In this document: in pieces, positions 36,838 to 45,686 of the stretch
Position numbering within the stretch: the first letter of the stretch is position 1
How the letters are laid out: the number at the start of each line of letters is the position of its first letter
Assembly (NCBI GenBank): GCA_944325595.1
Contig: CALVAQ010000003.1
Location: 62,001 to 126,000 of the forward strand
DNA: 64,000 nt
Direction of reading: 5' to 3'
Source: Candidatus Gastranaerophilales bacterium
GTDB lineage: Bacteria; Cyanobacteriota; Vampirovibrionia; Gastranaerophilales; Gastranaerophilaceae
Program-made: the position numbers and the translations under genes
Notes under the pieces: model-generated
Database searches by the model: none
What the model was told of the DNA's origin: nothing
The model's input: the letters and a program-made list of their open reading frames with translations, nothing else

Positions 36838-37590
36838 TTATTTTTTATCCGAACTTAATACTATTATATCCACTCTTCTGTTTTTTGCACGTCCTTGAGG
36901 TGTAGTATTTTGTTCAATCGGCATATATTCTCCATACCCGACGGCAGAGAGTCTGCTTGGCGGGAACTTGTAGTTTGCTGTCAAATATTTGATAATATTT
37001 GTTGCTCTGGCTGTAGAAAGTTCCCAGTTTGACGGATATTTTTCGTTTCTGATAGGCATTGAGTCCGTATGTCCTTCAATAACTATCGGATTTTTGAACT
37101 TTTCAAGCGAGCCGGCAATTTTTTGCAAAGTTGCCATGGCATCTGGTTTTATTATAGCAGAACCCTGGTCAAAAAGCATAGTGTCATTTAGTCTGATAAC
37201 CACGCCTCGGTCTGATTTGAGCACTTTTATAGAGGTATCGACGTCAATGTCTTTTTTAATCTGCTCCATCACCGCCTGTGAATCAAGTATGCCGTCTTTG
37301 CCTTCCAGTATTGTTTTTCCGCTGTTTTCAAAAACAGAATCTTCTTTTGTTTCGGTTTCGTTTTTCGTAACATTCCCGTTACTTTCTTTTTCTTCAATTT
37401 TTTGAATTGCGCTTTGATTGGCAAAAACTTTTTGTATCGACTTGTTAACATCTTTGATTTTTGTTGCACCCATATGGCTTGTTGCAAACATAACCATAAA
37501 AAGAGCAAGCAGCATCGTAACAAAATCCGCATATGAGATTACCCAGCGGTTTATGTAGTCATTTGAGTTTGCATAATAATCATTTCTCAT
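36838..37590 (-). CDS. motB: Flagellar motor stator protein MotB
   Basis: A 250-residue protein. One helix at about residues 14-36 carries the conserved Asp in SYADFVTMLLALFMVMFATS that conducts ions. The C-terminal OmpA-type peptidoglycan-binding domain shows VIEGHTDSMPI and YPSNWELSTARATN, followed by AVGYGEYMPIEQN. It anchors the stator to the wall. The start overlaps the motA stop as TAATG. Confidence 0.95.
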   Translation of the reverse strand: MRNDYYANSNDYINRWVISYADFVTMLLALFMVMFATSHMGATKIKDVNKSIQKVFANQSAIQKIEEKESNGNVTKNETETKEDSVFENSGKTILEGKDGILDSQAVMEQIKKDIDVDTSIKVLKSDRGVVIRLNDTMLFDQGSAIIKPDAMATLQKIAGSLEKFKNPIVIEGHTDSMPIRNEKYPSNWELSTARATNIIKYLTANYKFPPSRLSAVGYGEYMPIEQNTTPQGRAKNRRVDIIVLSSDKK

Positions 37591-38402
37591 TATCTTGCTC
37601 CGTACATACCGCTGTTTTGTGAATTTCTTGCGTTAATAACACCCGGAATATGTCCTGTTCCGTGATATTTCAAGTATGCAACAAGTTTTTCTTCAATAAC
37701 CATGGGAGATTCTTCCATCTGTATTGACACTATACCTTGTAAGACAACTTCCTTGAGCAGCACTTTTTCTCTCAGATTCATTTTCAATTTACCGGCAACG
37801 GGCAAAAACAGAAGGTTAGCAAATCCAACACCGTACAGTGTTGAAACAAAAGCAACGGCAATACCCTGAGCCAGAATATCAGGCTGCTCGATATATCCCA
37901 TAATTTGAATAAGCCCGAACACTGCTCCGACAATACCAAAAGTCGGTGCATAACCTCCCAGAGCTTCAAATACTCTGGAGTTTATCAATTCTTCCTCTTC
38001 ATCATAGGCAATTTCGGCTTTTAGTATGTCATATATCATCTGCGGGTTGTTGAAATCAATTGAAAGCTGTACCCCTCTTTTCAAAAATGGGTCTTGAATG
38101 TTGTCGACGAGATTATTCAGTGAAAACAGACCTTTTACTCTTGCCTGATGTGCGAGGTAGACAATTTCGTCAATAACTTTGTAAGATTGGGGTTTTTCCA
38201 CAAAAACATCAACAGAAGCTCTGAGTGCACTCATAAGGGTCGATGGAGTAAAGTTTACTATAGCAGCACAAAATGTGCCCCCAAGAACAATCATTACCGC
38301 TGACGGCTGCAGCAAAGATACCATTGATGCTCCGTCATTGTGATGTGATGCGAGTATCAATATTACTGCCGCAAACAGTGCAATTATTGCCGAAAAATTC
38401 AA
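37590..38402 (-). CDS. motA: Flagellar motor stator protein MotA
   Basis: A 270-residue protein with four membrane helices (about 2-20, 33-52, 155-175 and 188-208). Typical features are PSAVMIVLGGTFCAAIVNF, a cytoplasmic loop with charged residues, and PTFGIVGAVFGLIQIMG before helix 3. MotA4/5-MotB2 drives rotation. It is first in the motAB-fliLMN run. The leader upstream (38403-38538) holds AT-rich promoter-like sequence and a GGAGAGG ribosome site. Confidence 0.95.
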   Translation of the reverse strand: MNFSAIIALFAAVILILASHHNDGASMVSLLQPSAVMIVLGGTFCAAIVNFTPSTLMSALRASVDVFVEKPQSYKVIDEIVYLAHQARVKGLFSLNNLVDNIQDPFLKRGVQLSIDFNNPQMIYDILKAEIAYDEEEELINSRVFEALGGYAPTFGIVGAVFGLIQIMGYIEQPDILAQGIAVAFVSTLYGVGFANLLFLPVAGKLKMNLREKVLLKEVVLQGIVSIQMEESPMVIEEKLVAYLKYHGTGHIPGVINARNSQNSGMYGAR

Positions 38403-38538
38403 AACTTACCTCTCCGATTTAAAAATACTTAGATATAAGTATCCCCAATTCTTACCTTCCAATATAATTTCACATTTCGGAGTATAAGAATATACACTAT
38501 ATAATGTATTTTTATTCAATCAAGTGTTAAAAAATAAA

Positions 38539-38886
38539 AGGAGCGGCTCATAAGCCGGGTTCTGTTTTTAGATAATTATCTGTCTGGGAATGCAGTTGCC
38601 TGCAAGCTCTAGCGGTTTGTCAAAAGACGGCGGGTCACCTTAACCTTTTTGTCAACCTTGCACCCGACCGGGGTTTACCTGTCCAAGACCTCTCAGCCTT
38701 GCCGGTGAGCTCTTACCTCGCCGTTGCACCATCACCTGTTCTTCAAAAGAAGTCATCGGCAGTCTTCATTTCTGTGGCACTGTCCTCACGGTCGCCCGCA
38801 CCTGACGTTATCAGGCGGTCTGCCCTGGGGTGCCCGGACTTTCCTCACAAAATTTTTCATTTGCGCAATTATCCGGCCGCTCCTTT
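38539..38886 (-). ncRNA. rnpB: RNase P RNA (bacterial type A)
   Basis: This is the catalytic RNA that removes tRNA 5' leaders. On the minus strand the 5' end GGAGCGG pairs with the 3' CCGCTCC (P1). Conserved pieces are present in order: GAGGAAAGTCCGGGC (J3/4-P4 side), ACAGTGCCACAGAAA, GGTAAACCCC, GGTGACCCG and the 3' ACAGAACCCGGCTTATG. Length is about 348 bases. It lies between motA and a small hypothetical gene and is likely transcribed alone. The exact ends are estimated to within a few bases. Confidence 0.95.
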
Positions 38887-38940
38887 TTAAAATCTATCAT
38901 GTTCGGATATCACATACAAGGTTTCTGTTTTTTTGAAAAA

Positions 38941-39216
38941 TTATTTTATATAAGAATTGTGCATAACAAATGTACGTTCCGGATTTGTCTTAATTAGCAC
39001 GGCTGCAGCTATAGGAGTATTGTTTTCAAAAAAAGATTTCAAAATCTGGCATCTTTTTATTCTTGTTAAAAAAGAAAAAACATTATGTTCTTTGAAAAAG
39101 TTTGTCAAAGATGTGTTATTCAAAAATATGTCTTTATTTTCCAAAGAACTTGTACAAAAAGACGGCGGCAGTTTCATCAAATCTGTCACTTTGAATGTTA
39201 TTTTTTCCTCAGCCAT
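38941..39216 (-). CDS. Small hypothetical protein
   Basis: A 91-residue soluble protein with no recognised domain. The ATG has an excellent AGGAGAG about seven bases upstream, which is the main reason to believe it over the 105-codon frame on the opposite strand, which lacks one. Composition is ordinary (KITFKVTDLMKLPPSF...). It lies just upstream of rnpB on the same strand, so its transcript could run into the RNase P RNA. Confidence 0.65.
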   Translation of the reverse strand: MAEEKITFKVTDLMKLPPSFCTSSLENKDIFLNNTSLTNFFKEHNVFSFLTRIKRCQILKSFFENNTPIAAAVLIKTNPERTFVMHNSYIK

Positions 39217-39340
39217 AGCTGCTCTCCTGGATTTTAAATTGAAGTGTTTAAACCAAATAGGTTTTGCAGAATAATTTTTGTAATACTAAACTACACAGTC
39301 AATTCTATGACATATTTTATATTTAACAATCACCCATTCG

Positions 39341-39460
39341 GGCTATTTAGTGTAAACATTACAATTGTTATTTTGTTTTATTTTTCAAATATTATCGACC
39401 TGTTTATATAGAAATGTATGTGTGAAAATCTCTGGTTTTCTTTTAGTTTGCTAAATAGCC
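39341..39460. promoter_or_regulatory. Spaced 10-bp inverted repeat upstream of the sigma gene
   Basis: GGCTATTTAG at 39341-39350 and its exact complement CTAAATAGCC at 39451-39460 flank 100 AT-rich bases just before the ECF sigma gene. They could be paired operator half-sites or fold the leader; nothing proves either. Confidence 0.35.
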
Positions 39461-39502
39461 GGAACAATCTTTGCCGGCGCAGCGGAGAAAGAGCAGAGAA
39501 TA

Positions 39503-40108
39503 TTGTTATTTTTCAACAAAAAACTATACAAAAACAAATCACAGGAAGAACTCATTGAACTTGCACGCAATGACAATCTTGATGCGCTGGAGGAGCTGAT
39601 AAAAAGAAATCAAAGCAGTGTATATGCTTCCTTTTATTATCTGAGCGGAAACTGTGATGATGTGCTTGACCTTACGCAGGAAGCTTTACTGAAAATGGCA
39701 AGGAACATAAAAAGTCTAAAAAATCCTGAAAAATTCAAACCTTGGTTAAATCAGATTGTCACAAGACTGTTTTATGATGACATAAGAAGAAAAAACAAAA
39801 AATTGCAGACAGTTCCCATAGACAAAAAAGAAGACGATGAAGAAAACAAGTTCAATGTTTCCGAAGTGCCATGCAAAACCTGTACGCCGGAAGAAAAAAC
39901 ACTCAACACGGAGTTGAGCTGTCTTATAAAAAAATCTATTCAAAAACTCCCTGATACTTTCAGGCTGGCTATTATTCTCAGGGAGTTTCAGGGGCTTTCT
40001 TATGAAGAAATAGCAGAAATCACAAACACAAACGTAGGTACGGTAAAGTCTAGAATTGCAAGAGCCAGAAACAAACTGCAATCAGACTTGAAACAATACA
40101 TTGCCTGA
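39503..40108 (+). CDS. ECF-type RNA polymerase sigma factor
   Basis: The protein has 201 residues. Sigma region 2 is at about residues 30-90 (YYLSGNCDDVLDLTQEALL, then KFKPWLNQIVTRLFYDDIRR). Region 4 is at about 145-195 (LPDTFRLAIILREFQGLSYEEIAE, NTNVGTVKSRIARARNKL). There is no region 1 or 3, as expected for the ECF class. The frame starts with TTG, and a purine-rich GGAGAAAGAGCAGAGA precedes it. The next gene encodes a zinc-finger membrane anti-sigma factor, so the pair forms an envelope- or redox-sensing switch. Target promoters are unknown. Confidence 0.93.
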   Translation: MLFFNKKLYKNKSQEELIELARNDNLDALEELIKRNQSSVYASFYYLSGNCDDVLDLTQEALLKMARNIKSLKNPEKFKPWLNQIVTRLFYDDIRRKNKKLQTVPIDKKEDDEENKFNVSEVPCKTCTPEEKTLNTELSCLIKKSIQKLPDTFRLAIILREFQGLSYEEIAEITNTNVGTVKSRIARARNKLQSDLKQYIA

Positions 40109-40124
40109 ACAAGAAGGAGTGAAA

Positions 40125-40820
40125 ATGACAGACAAAACCGTGTGCAGAAAAATATCGGCAATGTTGTCTTTGTATATAGACAACAAAGTCTCTTCCCAGC
40201 AAAGAGTTTTTATTGAAGACCATCTTGCAAATTGTCCTGAGTGCTACAAAAAATACCTTTACCTCAAATCAATGATAAAAGATTTGAAAGCATCATACAA
40301 ACATATTCTTGACCTTGCCGTAAAAAAGCAGCAGCACAAAATGTTTTTGATAAGAGAACACGAAAATTTCAGAAACAATGTTTCCGCATATGTTGATAAT
40401 GAACTGGAACCAAAAGAGTGTTACGAGTTTCGAAAATATCTTATGAAATCAAAAAATGCGCAGAATGAACTTAAAGATATCTATCTGATACAAAAAAGAA
40501 TGCGAAAAATATTTGAAGAAACAAAAAACTCTGCCTCTTTAAATATTTCAAAAAGCGTTGTTTCATCTCTTCGTAATCCACAAAATTGTTCCCAAACAGG
40601 TAAAGTTTATCAGATAAAGCCCAAAATGCTAAAAATAGCAATTCTTTCGGGATTGGTGCTGATTGGCGGTTTTGAGTTTGACCAGTTGTACAAACAGCAC
40701 AATGCCGGTCACAATATGCCTGTTATTCAATCAATCAAAAAAGATTTTGAGCTTTTGAAAAAGAAAAAAGCTGATAAAGAACCTGTTATTAAATATGCAA
40801 AACAGAAAGTTAATCCGTAA
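40125..40820 (+). CDS. Membrane anti-sigma factor with zf-HC2 domain
   Basis: The protein has 231 residues from the ATG at 40125, which has AAGGAG five bases upstream; the frame to 40101 is longer but lacks a site. The N-terminal zinc-binding HC2 motif reads DHLANCPECYKKY. A second similar fold around residues 85-125 (VSAYVDNELEPKECYEFRKYL) lacks the Cys-His set. One membrane helix lies near residues 170-188 (LKIAILSGLVLIGGFEF), and a Lys-rich tail is predicted outside. It should hold the adjacent sigma factor inactive until a signal arrives. Confidence 0.88.
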   Translation: MTDKTVCRKISAMLSLYIDNKVSSQQRVFIEDHLANCPECYKKYLYLKSMIKDLKASYKHILDLAVKKQQHKMFLIREHENFRNNVSAYVDNELEPKECYEFRKYLMKSKNAQNELKDIYLIQKRMRKIFEETKNSASLNISKSVVSSLRNPQNCSQTGKVYQIKPKMLKIAILSGLVLIGGFEFDQLYKQHNAGHNMPVIQSIKKDFELLKKKKADKEPVIKYAKQKVNP

Positions 40821-41502
40821 ATCTGTATTTCACAAGAGCAATTATTGCATGGATTCCGTCTTTCCAAGTGATTTTTTTGCCTTCGGCGTATTCTCTGCCG
40901 TAGTAAGAAACAGGCAGTTCATACAATCTGGCTTTTTTCTTCAAAATTTTTGCCGTAATTTCGGGTTCAAAATCAAACCTGTCGGATTTTATTTCTATTC
41001 CCTCCAAAAAACTTGTACGGAATGCTTTGTAGCAGGTTTCCATATCTGACAATGTTGCACCGTAAAGGAGGTTTGTCGTAAAGGTCAAAAGTTTGTTTCC
41101 TAAAAGATGAGTAAACATAAAGGAGCGAGACGGTTTTGCTCCGGTGAGTCTTGAGCCGTATACAACATCAGCTTTGTCTTCTATTATGAGTTTTACAAGT
41201 TCCTGATAATCCTGCGGGTCATATTCAAGGTCAGCATCCTGTATTACCATAATATCCCCTGTTATATGCGACATACCTGTTCTGATGGCAGCGCCTTTTC
41301 CCTGATTTTTTTCGTGATAGTATACTTTGTATTTTGATTCAAGTTCTTTCAAATGTTCTCTGGAGCCGTCAGTTGACATATCATCAACAAGAATGATTTC
41401 TTTTTCAAGACCGCAAAACGGTGCGGCTTCCACTTTTTCGAGAATTTTGTCCAGTGTTTCAATTTCATTGAACACAGGTATGATAATACTTACTTTATTC
41501 AT
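40810..41502 (-). CDS. Family 2 glycosyltransferase, polyprenyl-phosphate sugar transferase type
   Basis: A 230-residue GT-A enzyme. Seen: IIPVFNEIETLDKIL at the start, LVDDMSTDGSREHL, GKGAAIRTGMSHITGD and the metal-binding QDADLEYDPQDY (about residue 92), then VYGSRLTG. These match dolichol/undecaprenyl-phosphate mannosyl- or glucosyltransferases such as DPM1. There are no C-terminal membrane helices. It probably loads a sugar on a lipid carrier for surface glycans. It overlaps the anti-sigma gene's end by 11 bases, tail to tail. Confidence 0.9.
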   Translation of the reverse strand: MNKVSIIIPVFNEIETLDKILEKVEAAPFCGLEKEIILVDDMSTDGSREHLKELESKYKVYYHEKNQGKGAAIRTGMSHITGDIMVIQDADLEYDPQDYQELVKLIIEDKADVVYGSRLTGAKPSRSFMFTHLLGNKLLTFTTNLLYGATLSDMETCYKAFRTSFLEGIEIKSDRFDFEPEITAKILKKKARLYELPVSYYGREYAEGKKITWKDGIHAIIALVKYRFTD

Positions 41503-41552
41503 ACAAACCCCTTATTTTCTTTGCTTTTCTTTATCAATTACAAAAAATATTG

Positions 41553-41558
41553 TATAAT
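41553..41558 (+). promoter_or_regulatory. -10 box upstream of the GAF-HD-GYP gene
   Basis: TATAAT at 41553-41558, with AAGGG at 41576-41580 and ATG at 41587. This gives a short leader with a normal ribosome site, in contrast to the leaderless genes. Confidence 0.55.
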
Positions 41559-41586
41559 TAAAAAGAGAATATGTTAAGGGTAAAAA

Positions 41587-43338
41587 ATGGAAGAGTTTAT
41601 AAAATCGGTCTGTGTTGAAGATATAAATAACGCTCAAAATACTATGTTTTCGCTTTTTAAGACTCTTGAAACAGCCAGTATCGGCAGTTTGATATCCAAA
41701 GCGGAAATGATTCACAATACTTTTCTTCAAAACAAATCCTATGAATATATTGCACAAAATTTATCTTTGCTGGCGGTGCTAAAATACAAAGTAGACAAAA
41801 ACAACTACAAAATAGCTTTGAATATGCTTGATGATGCAAAATTTCTTGCGGAAAATTCTCAAAACAAGAATGCAATAAAAACCAACAGCTTTTGCTGGGG
41901 TTATATCTATTTTTCCGAAAAAAATTACGCTCAGGCTTTGTCTGTACTTAAACAGGCAAGAAATATACAATCTGACAATTCCGTAATAAATATAAAAATA
42001 ATGGATTTAATCAGCCGGATAGAGGCGCTCGGAATAGAAAATTCTTCCGCTGCTGCAGATACGGACATTGAAAAACCAATAGTTGCGCTGTTGAATGTTG
42101 CGAGGACACTGGCTGCCGAAACCAGTCTGGAGCTGCTTTTGAAGACAGTCGCAGAAGAAATAAAAAAAGTTTTGGATGCAGACAGATGCACGGTTTTTCT
42201 GCTTGATAAAGACAGAAACGAAATAGTTTCAAAAGTTGCTCTCGGAATGGGTACACAGGAAATCCGCTTTCCCGCAAATACCGGACTTGCGGGTTATGTT
42301 GCGCAATCCGGAGAAATTATTAACATAAAAAATGCATACGAAGATGCAAGATTTAATCAGGATATTGACAAAGAAACCGGATACAAAACAAAAACAATCC
42401 TCTGTATGCCTATATGGAATATGAAACACGAAATTCTCGGGGTGTTTCAGGTCTTGAACAAACAAAACGGAACTTTTTCAAAAGAAGATGAAGAAGTTTT
42501 GATAGCTATAGGCTCAAGTGCAGGAATAGCAATTGAAAACGCAAGACTTTTTGAGTCACAGCAGCTGATGATTAATCAGCAGAAAGAACTTTTCAAAAGT
42601 TTTATTGACACGCTGGCTGCATCAATCGACGCCAGAGACAAAATTACCGCAGGTCATTCAAACCGTGTAAAAATGTATTCCGAGCTGATTTGTGATGCGA
42701 TGCATACGGACGAAAAAACAAAAGCAAATATTATTCACGCAGCAATACTTCATGATATAGGGAAAATAGGTATTAGAGACTCCGTTTTACAAAAAAACGG
42801 AAAGCTTACCGATGATGAATACAAGCATATTCAGGAACATGTAAAAATAACTTATGATATTTTGAACAAAGTTTATATCTCGGATGAGTTCAAAGAAGTC
42901 GCAGAAATTGCCTCAAGCCACCATGAAAAATATGACGGCACGGGATATTTCAGACACCTTAAGGGAGAAGAAATTCACTTTGGCGGAAGAGTTCTTGCGG
43001 TAAGCGATGTTTTTGATGCAATTACATCGAAAAGACACTACCGTGACAAAATGCCTATAAGAAATGCTCTGGATATTATCAAATCCGGAAGCTGGAAACA
43101 TTTTGACGGAAATATTGTGGATGCATTTTTCAAAATTCATCTGGATAAATTAGTTAATGTGTTCTTGAGCGAGGTAGACTCTGTATTGTATGATGAAAAA
43201 GACAGAGAGACTCTGGCGCATTATGACCTTGAGCACCTGTACAATATTTTAAACAAAGAAGAAACAGAACAAACCGATGATGAAAAAGCCCTTGTTGATT
43301 TGTTCAACAGATACTACAACTGCAAGGCAGGAAAATAG
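41587..43338 (+). CDS. GAF and HD-GYP domain phosphodiesterase
   Basis: A 583-residue cytoplasmic protein. The N-terminal 150 residues look TPR-like (NSFCWGYIYFSEKNYAQALSVLKQA). A GAF domain spans about 155-325 (LEAD RCTVFLLDKD-type core, NTGLAGYVAQSGEIINI). The HD-GYP domain spans about 345-510: GHSNRVKMYSELI, HAAILHDIGKIGI, HHEKYDGTGYF and SDVFDAITSKRHYR. The GYP motif reads GYF. It should hydrolyse c-di-GMP under control of a ligand bound by GAF. The downstream TPR protein and NarL regulator may be cotranscribed. Confidence 0.93.
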   Translation: MEEFIKSVCVEDINNAQNTMFSLFKTLETASIGSLISKAEMIHNTFLQNKSYEYIAQNLSLLAVLKYKVDKNNYKIALNMLDDAKFLAENSQNKNAIKTNSFCWGYIYFSEKNYAQALSVLKQARNIQSDNSVINIKIMDLISRIEALGIENSSAAADTDIEKPIVALLNVARTLAAETSLELLLKTVAEEIKKVLDADRCTVFLLDKDRNEIVSKVALGMGTQEIRFPANTGLAGYVAQSGEIINIKNAYEDARFNQDIDKETGYKTKTILCMPIWNMKHEILGVFQVLNKQNGTFSKEDEEVLIAIGSSAGIAIENARLFESQQLMINQQKELFKSFIDTLAASIDARDKITAGHSNRVKMYSELICDAMHTDEKTKANIIHAAILHDIGKIGIRDSVLQKNGKLTDDEYKHIQEHVKITYDILNKVYISDEFKEVAEIASSHHEKYDGTGYFRHLKGEEIHFGGRVLAVSDVFDAITSKRHYRDKMPIRNALDIIKSGSWKHFDGNIVDAFFKIHLDKLVNVFLSEVDSVLYDEKDRETLAHYDLEHLYNILNKEETEQTDDEKALVDLFNRYYNCKAGK

Positions 43339-43365
43339 CATTGCAGAGCAAAGGAAAATTTTATT

Positions 43366-44964
43366 ATGATAAAAAAATTTGTTACAGCAGCAATAATCAT
43401 TTCTTCACTGACGGGAACGGTTGTTCTTGCTCAGCCTAACAAAGGCAGAAACATTGTCACAACACCTGTTTCTACCTTCAACAAAGAAAACCTCAAGATG
43501 ATTAAAAATAATGAGCTGACAAATGATTTTTTAAGAATAATCACATTTTCTCAGAATGATAGCAATATTGCTGCCGCTGCCGAAAAAATTGATTATGCAA
43601 AAAAATATGCAGAGGCGAATGAAAAATTCACTCAGGGTAATATAACCTCTGCCTACAAGGACTATAGGGCAATTCTTGATGCTTCAAGCAATGAGGACTT
43701 TGTCAATCTCGGTTTTGCATACAAATTTGCGAACATGGGGCTGTTTTCTCTTGCTCAGGAAGCAATAAACAATATCCATGACAGAGAAATCTATAACAAT
43801 CAGATTCAACTCATAAAATCAAAACTCTTCCCTCAGGTTGTTATGTCCTATGATGACGAAATCCTTCTTGCTCAGAGTTATACGGAAATATACTACAACA
43901 ATCTGGCATTTGAAGTTGCAAGAGATTTGAATAAACTTCCTGAAAGGCTCAAACGTGCCGACTATGCGCACTATATTCTGTCTCAGGCATACTACAATAT
44001 AAAAGAATATAATAAAGCAATAAATGAGATAAACAGAGCTCTTTCCATAAATCCGGATAATGTAAATTACATAAAATACAAAGCCCAGATTTGCTGTGAA
44101 ACAAACAGACTCTCGGAAGCCATAAAACTCTTGGACGGCTTGCTTGAAGAAAATTCGAATATTCTTGATTACAGAAATGACATAGAAGGGCTTAGATATT
44201 ATACACTGGCAAAAGCTACAAAGGACAGACAAAAGTCTGCTTATTATCTTGCTCAATATTTCTTAAAAGCCGGCGACAAACAAAGAGCCGTAAAAGAATT
44301 GAACCAGAATATCTCGGCAAACCCCAGAGCGTATCACTCAATGACACTGCTTGCGGATATTTATTTCAAACAGAACAAACTTGCGGAAGCAATGGATTTG
44401 TATGAAAAAGCATACAAAATCAAAAAAAATAATCCTGAAACTCTGGTCGGTATAGCAAATATGTATATGTTCAAAAAAGACTACAGAAATGCTGCAGAGT
44501 TTTTTGTAAAAGCTGCAAAAAAAGACAAAAACAATACACAAGCTCTTATACAGGCATCGTATTGCTATAAAAGACTCAATATGACTGACAAGTCTGCTGA
44601 ATATGCAAATAAAGCACTGGAAAAAGAAAATATCGGGGCAGCTGTTTACTATACTGCATCAAAAATTAATGAAATAAAAAATATCCAGTATTTGAAAAAA
44701 GCTGTTTCCACAGATCCTCTCTATTCTGATGCCTGGCTTGATTTGGCAGGTATTGCCATGAACAGCGGCAGAATGGATCTTGCGCAAATTTACGTAAAGA
44801 CTGCACAGTATATAGACAAAGACAATTACAAAGTGTACTATTACTATGGTCTCATCGACAAAAAGAAGGGGAACAGTGCTGAAGCAAAGGCAAATTTCAA
44901 AAAATCATTGAAAATTAACCCTTACTTTTTAGATGCTTCAGAAGAGTTGAATTCGACTTTGTAA
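43366..44964 (+). CDS. Exported TPR-repeat protein
   Basis: A 532-residue protein with a signal peptide at residues 1-22 (ending VVLAQ). Several tetratricopeptide repeats fill the rest, for example YNKAINEINRALSINPDNVNY, LAEAMDLYEKAYKIKKNNPE and NAAEFFVKAAKKDKNN. TPR arrays bind other proteins; partner and location (periplasm or outer membrane) are inferred from the signal only. AAGGA precedes the ATG. It sits 27 bases after the HD-GYP gene and 13 bases before a response regulator. Confidence 0.88.
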   Translation: MIKKFVTAAIIISSLTGTVVLAQPNKGRNIVTTPVSTFNKENLKMIKNNELTNDFLRIITFSQNDSNIAAAAEKIDYAKKYAEANEKFTQGNITSAYKDYRAILDASSNEDFVNLGFAYKFANMGLFSLAQEAINNIHDREIYNNQIQLIKSKLFPQVVMSYDDEILLAQSYTEIYYNNLAFEVARDLNKLPERLKRADYAHYILSQAYYNIKEYNKAINEINRALSINPDNVNYIKYKAQICCETNRLSEAIKLLDGLLEENSNILDYRNDIEGLRYYTLAKATKDRQKSAYYLAQYFLKAGDKQRAVKELNQNISANPRAYHSMTLLADIYFKQNKLAEAMDLYEKAYKIKKNNPETLVGIANMYMFKKDYRNAAEFFVKAAKKDKNNTQALIQASYCYKRLNMTDKSAEYANKALEKENIGAAVYYTASKINEIKNIQYLKKAVSTDPLYSDAWLDLAGIAMNSGRMDLAQIYVKTAQYIDKDNYKVYYYYGLIDKKKGNSAEAKANFKKSLKINPYFLDASEELNSTL

Positions 44965-44977
44965 TCGGTGAATATGC

Positions 44978-45658
44978 ATGCCTAAAAAAAACATACTTAT
45001 AGTAGAAGACCATGCTCTGACAAGGTTCGGTCTGAGAACAGCTTTTGAGATGACCTCCGGTTCCGATATAGAATGGAGGGTTTTTGAAGCACCAAATGCA
45101 AAAAAAGGTTTTGATATTATTGCAAAGGAAAAAATCGATGTTGTCATTATGGATTTGGGTCTTCCCGATATTAACGGTATAGAGGCAACAAAAACCATCA
45201 AACAACAGCATTCGAACACAAAAATTGTCATACTTTCTTCCCATGAACAGGAAGAAGATGTAATAAAAGCAATAAAATCCGGTGCAAATGCATATTGCAC
45301 AAAAGATGTTAATCAGGACAAACTTGTCGAAATAGTCTATTCCGTGATGAAAGGTGCAGCATGGTTTGACCCCAAAATAGCACAGTATGTTTTGAATGCA
45401 GCAGGTTCCAACACAGAGGTCTTTTCTCAGAATGACAATGCAAATGAGCCTGCCGAAAAAGCAGATACAAATCTTACCTCGAGAGAAAAACAGGTTCTGT
45501 CTCTTATTGCAGACGGTCTGTCAAATGCTGAAATAGCAAAAAGACTTGATGTGAGTATCAATACAACAAAAGCACATGTCTGCAATATTCTTCAAAAACT
45601 CGCAGTATCAGACAGGACACAGGCGGCTATTAAAGCAATCAAAGATAAAATCATATAG
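44978..45658 (+). CDS. NarL/FixJ-family response regulator
   Basis: A 226-residue protein. The receiver domain (about 1-125) has acidic pocket Glu10-Asp11, phospho-acceptor Asp59 in VVIMDLGLPD, Ser/Thr in IVILSSHEQ and Lys in YCTKDV. The C-terminal LuxR-type HTH spans about 160-222 (LTSREKQVLSLIADGLSNAEIA, then KAHVCNILQKLAV). No kinase is adjacent. A CCGACA-CAG-TGTCGG hairpin directly follows the stop but has no T run. Confidence 0.94.
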   Translation: MPKKNILIVEDHALTRFGLRTAFEMTSGSDIEWRVFEAPNAKKGFDIIAKEKIDVVIMDLGLPDINGIEATKTIKQQHSNTKIVILSSHEQEEDVIKAIKSGANAYCTKDVNQDKLVEIVYSVMKGAAWFDPKIAQYVLNAAGSNTEVFSQNDNANEPAEKADTNLTSREKQVLSLIADGLSNAEIAKRLDVSINTTKAHVCNILQKLAVSDRTQAAIKAIKDKII

Positions 45659-45686
45659 CCGACACAGTGTCGGTTGTGAAAATAAC

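Noticed and set aside
38957..39274. Plus-strand 105-codon frame opposite the small minus-strand gene
   Set aside because: The minus-strand frame has a strong AGGAGAG site at good spacing; the plus frame has none.
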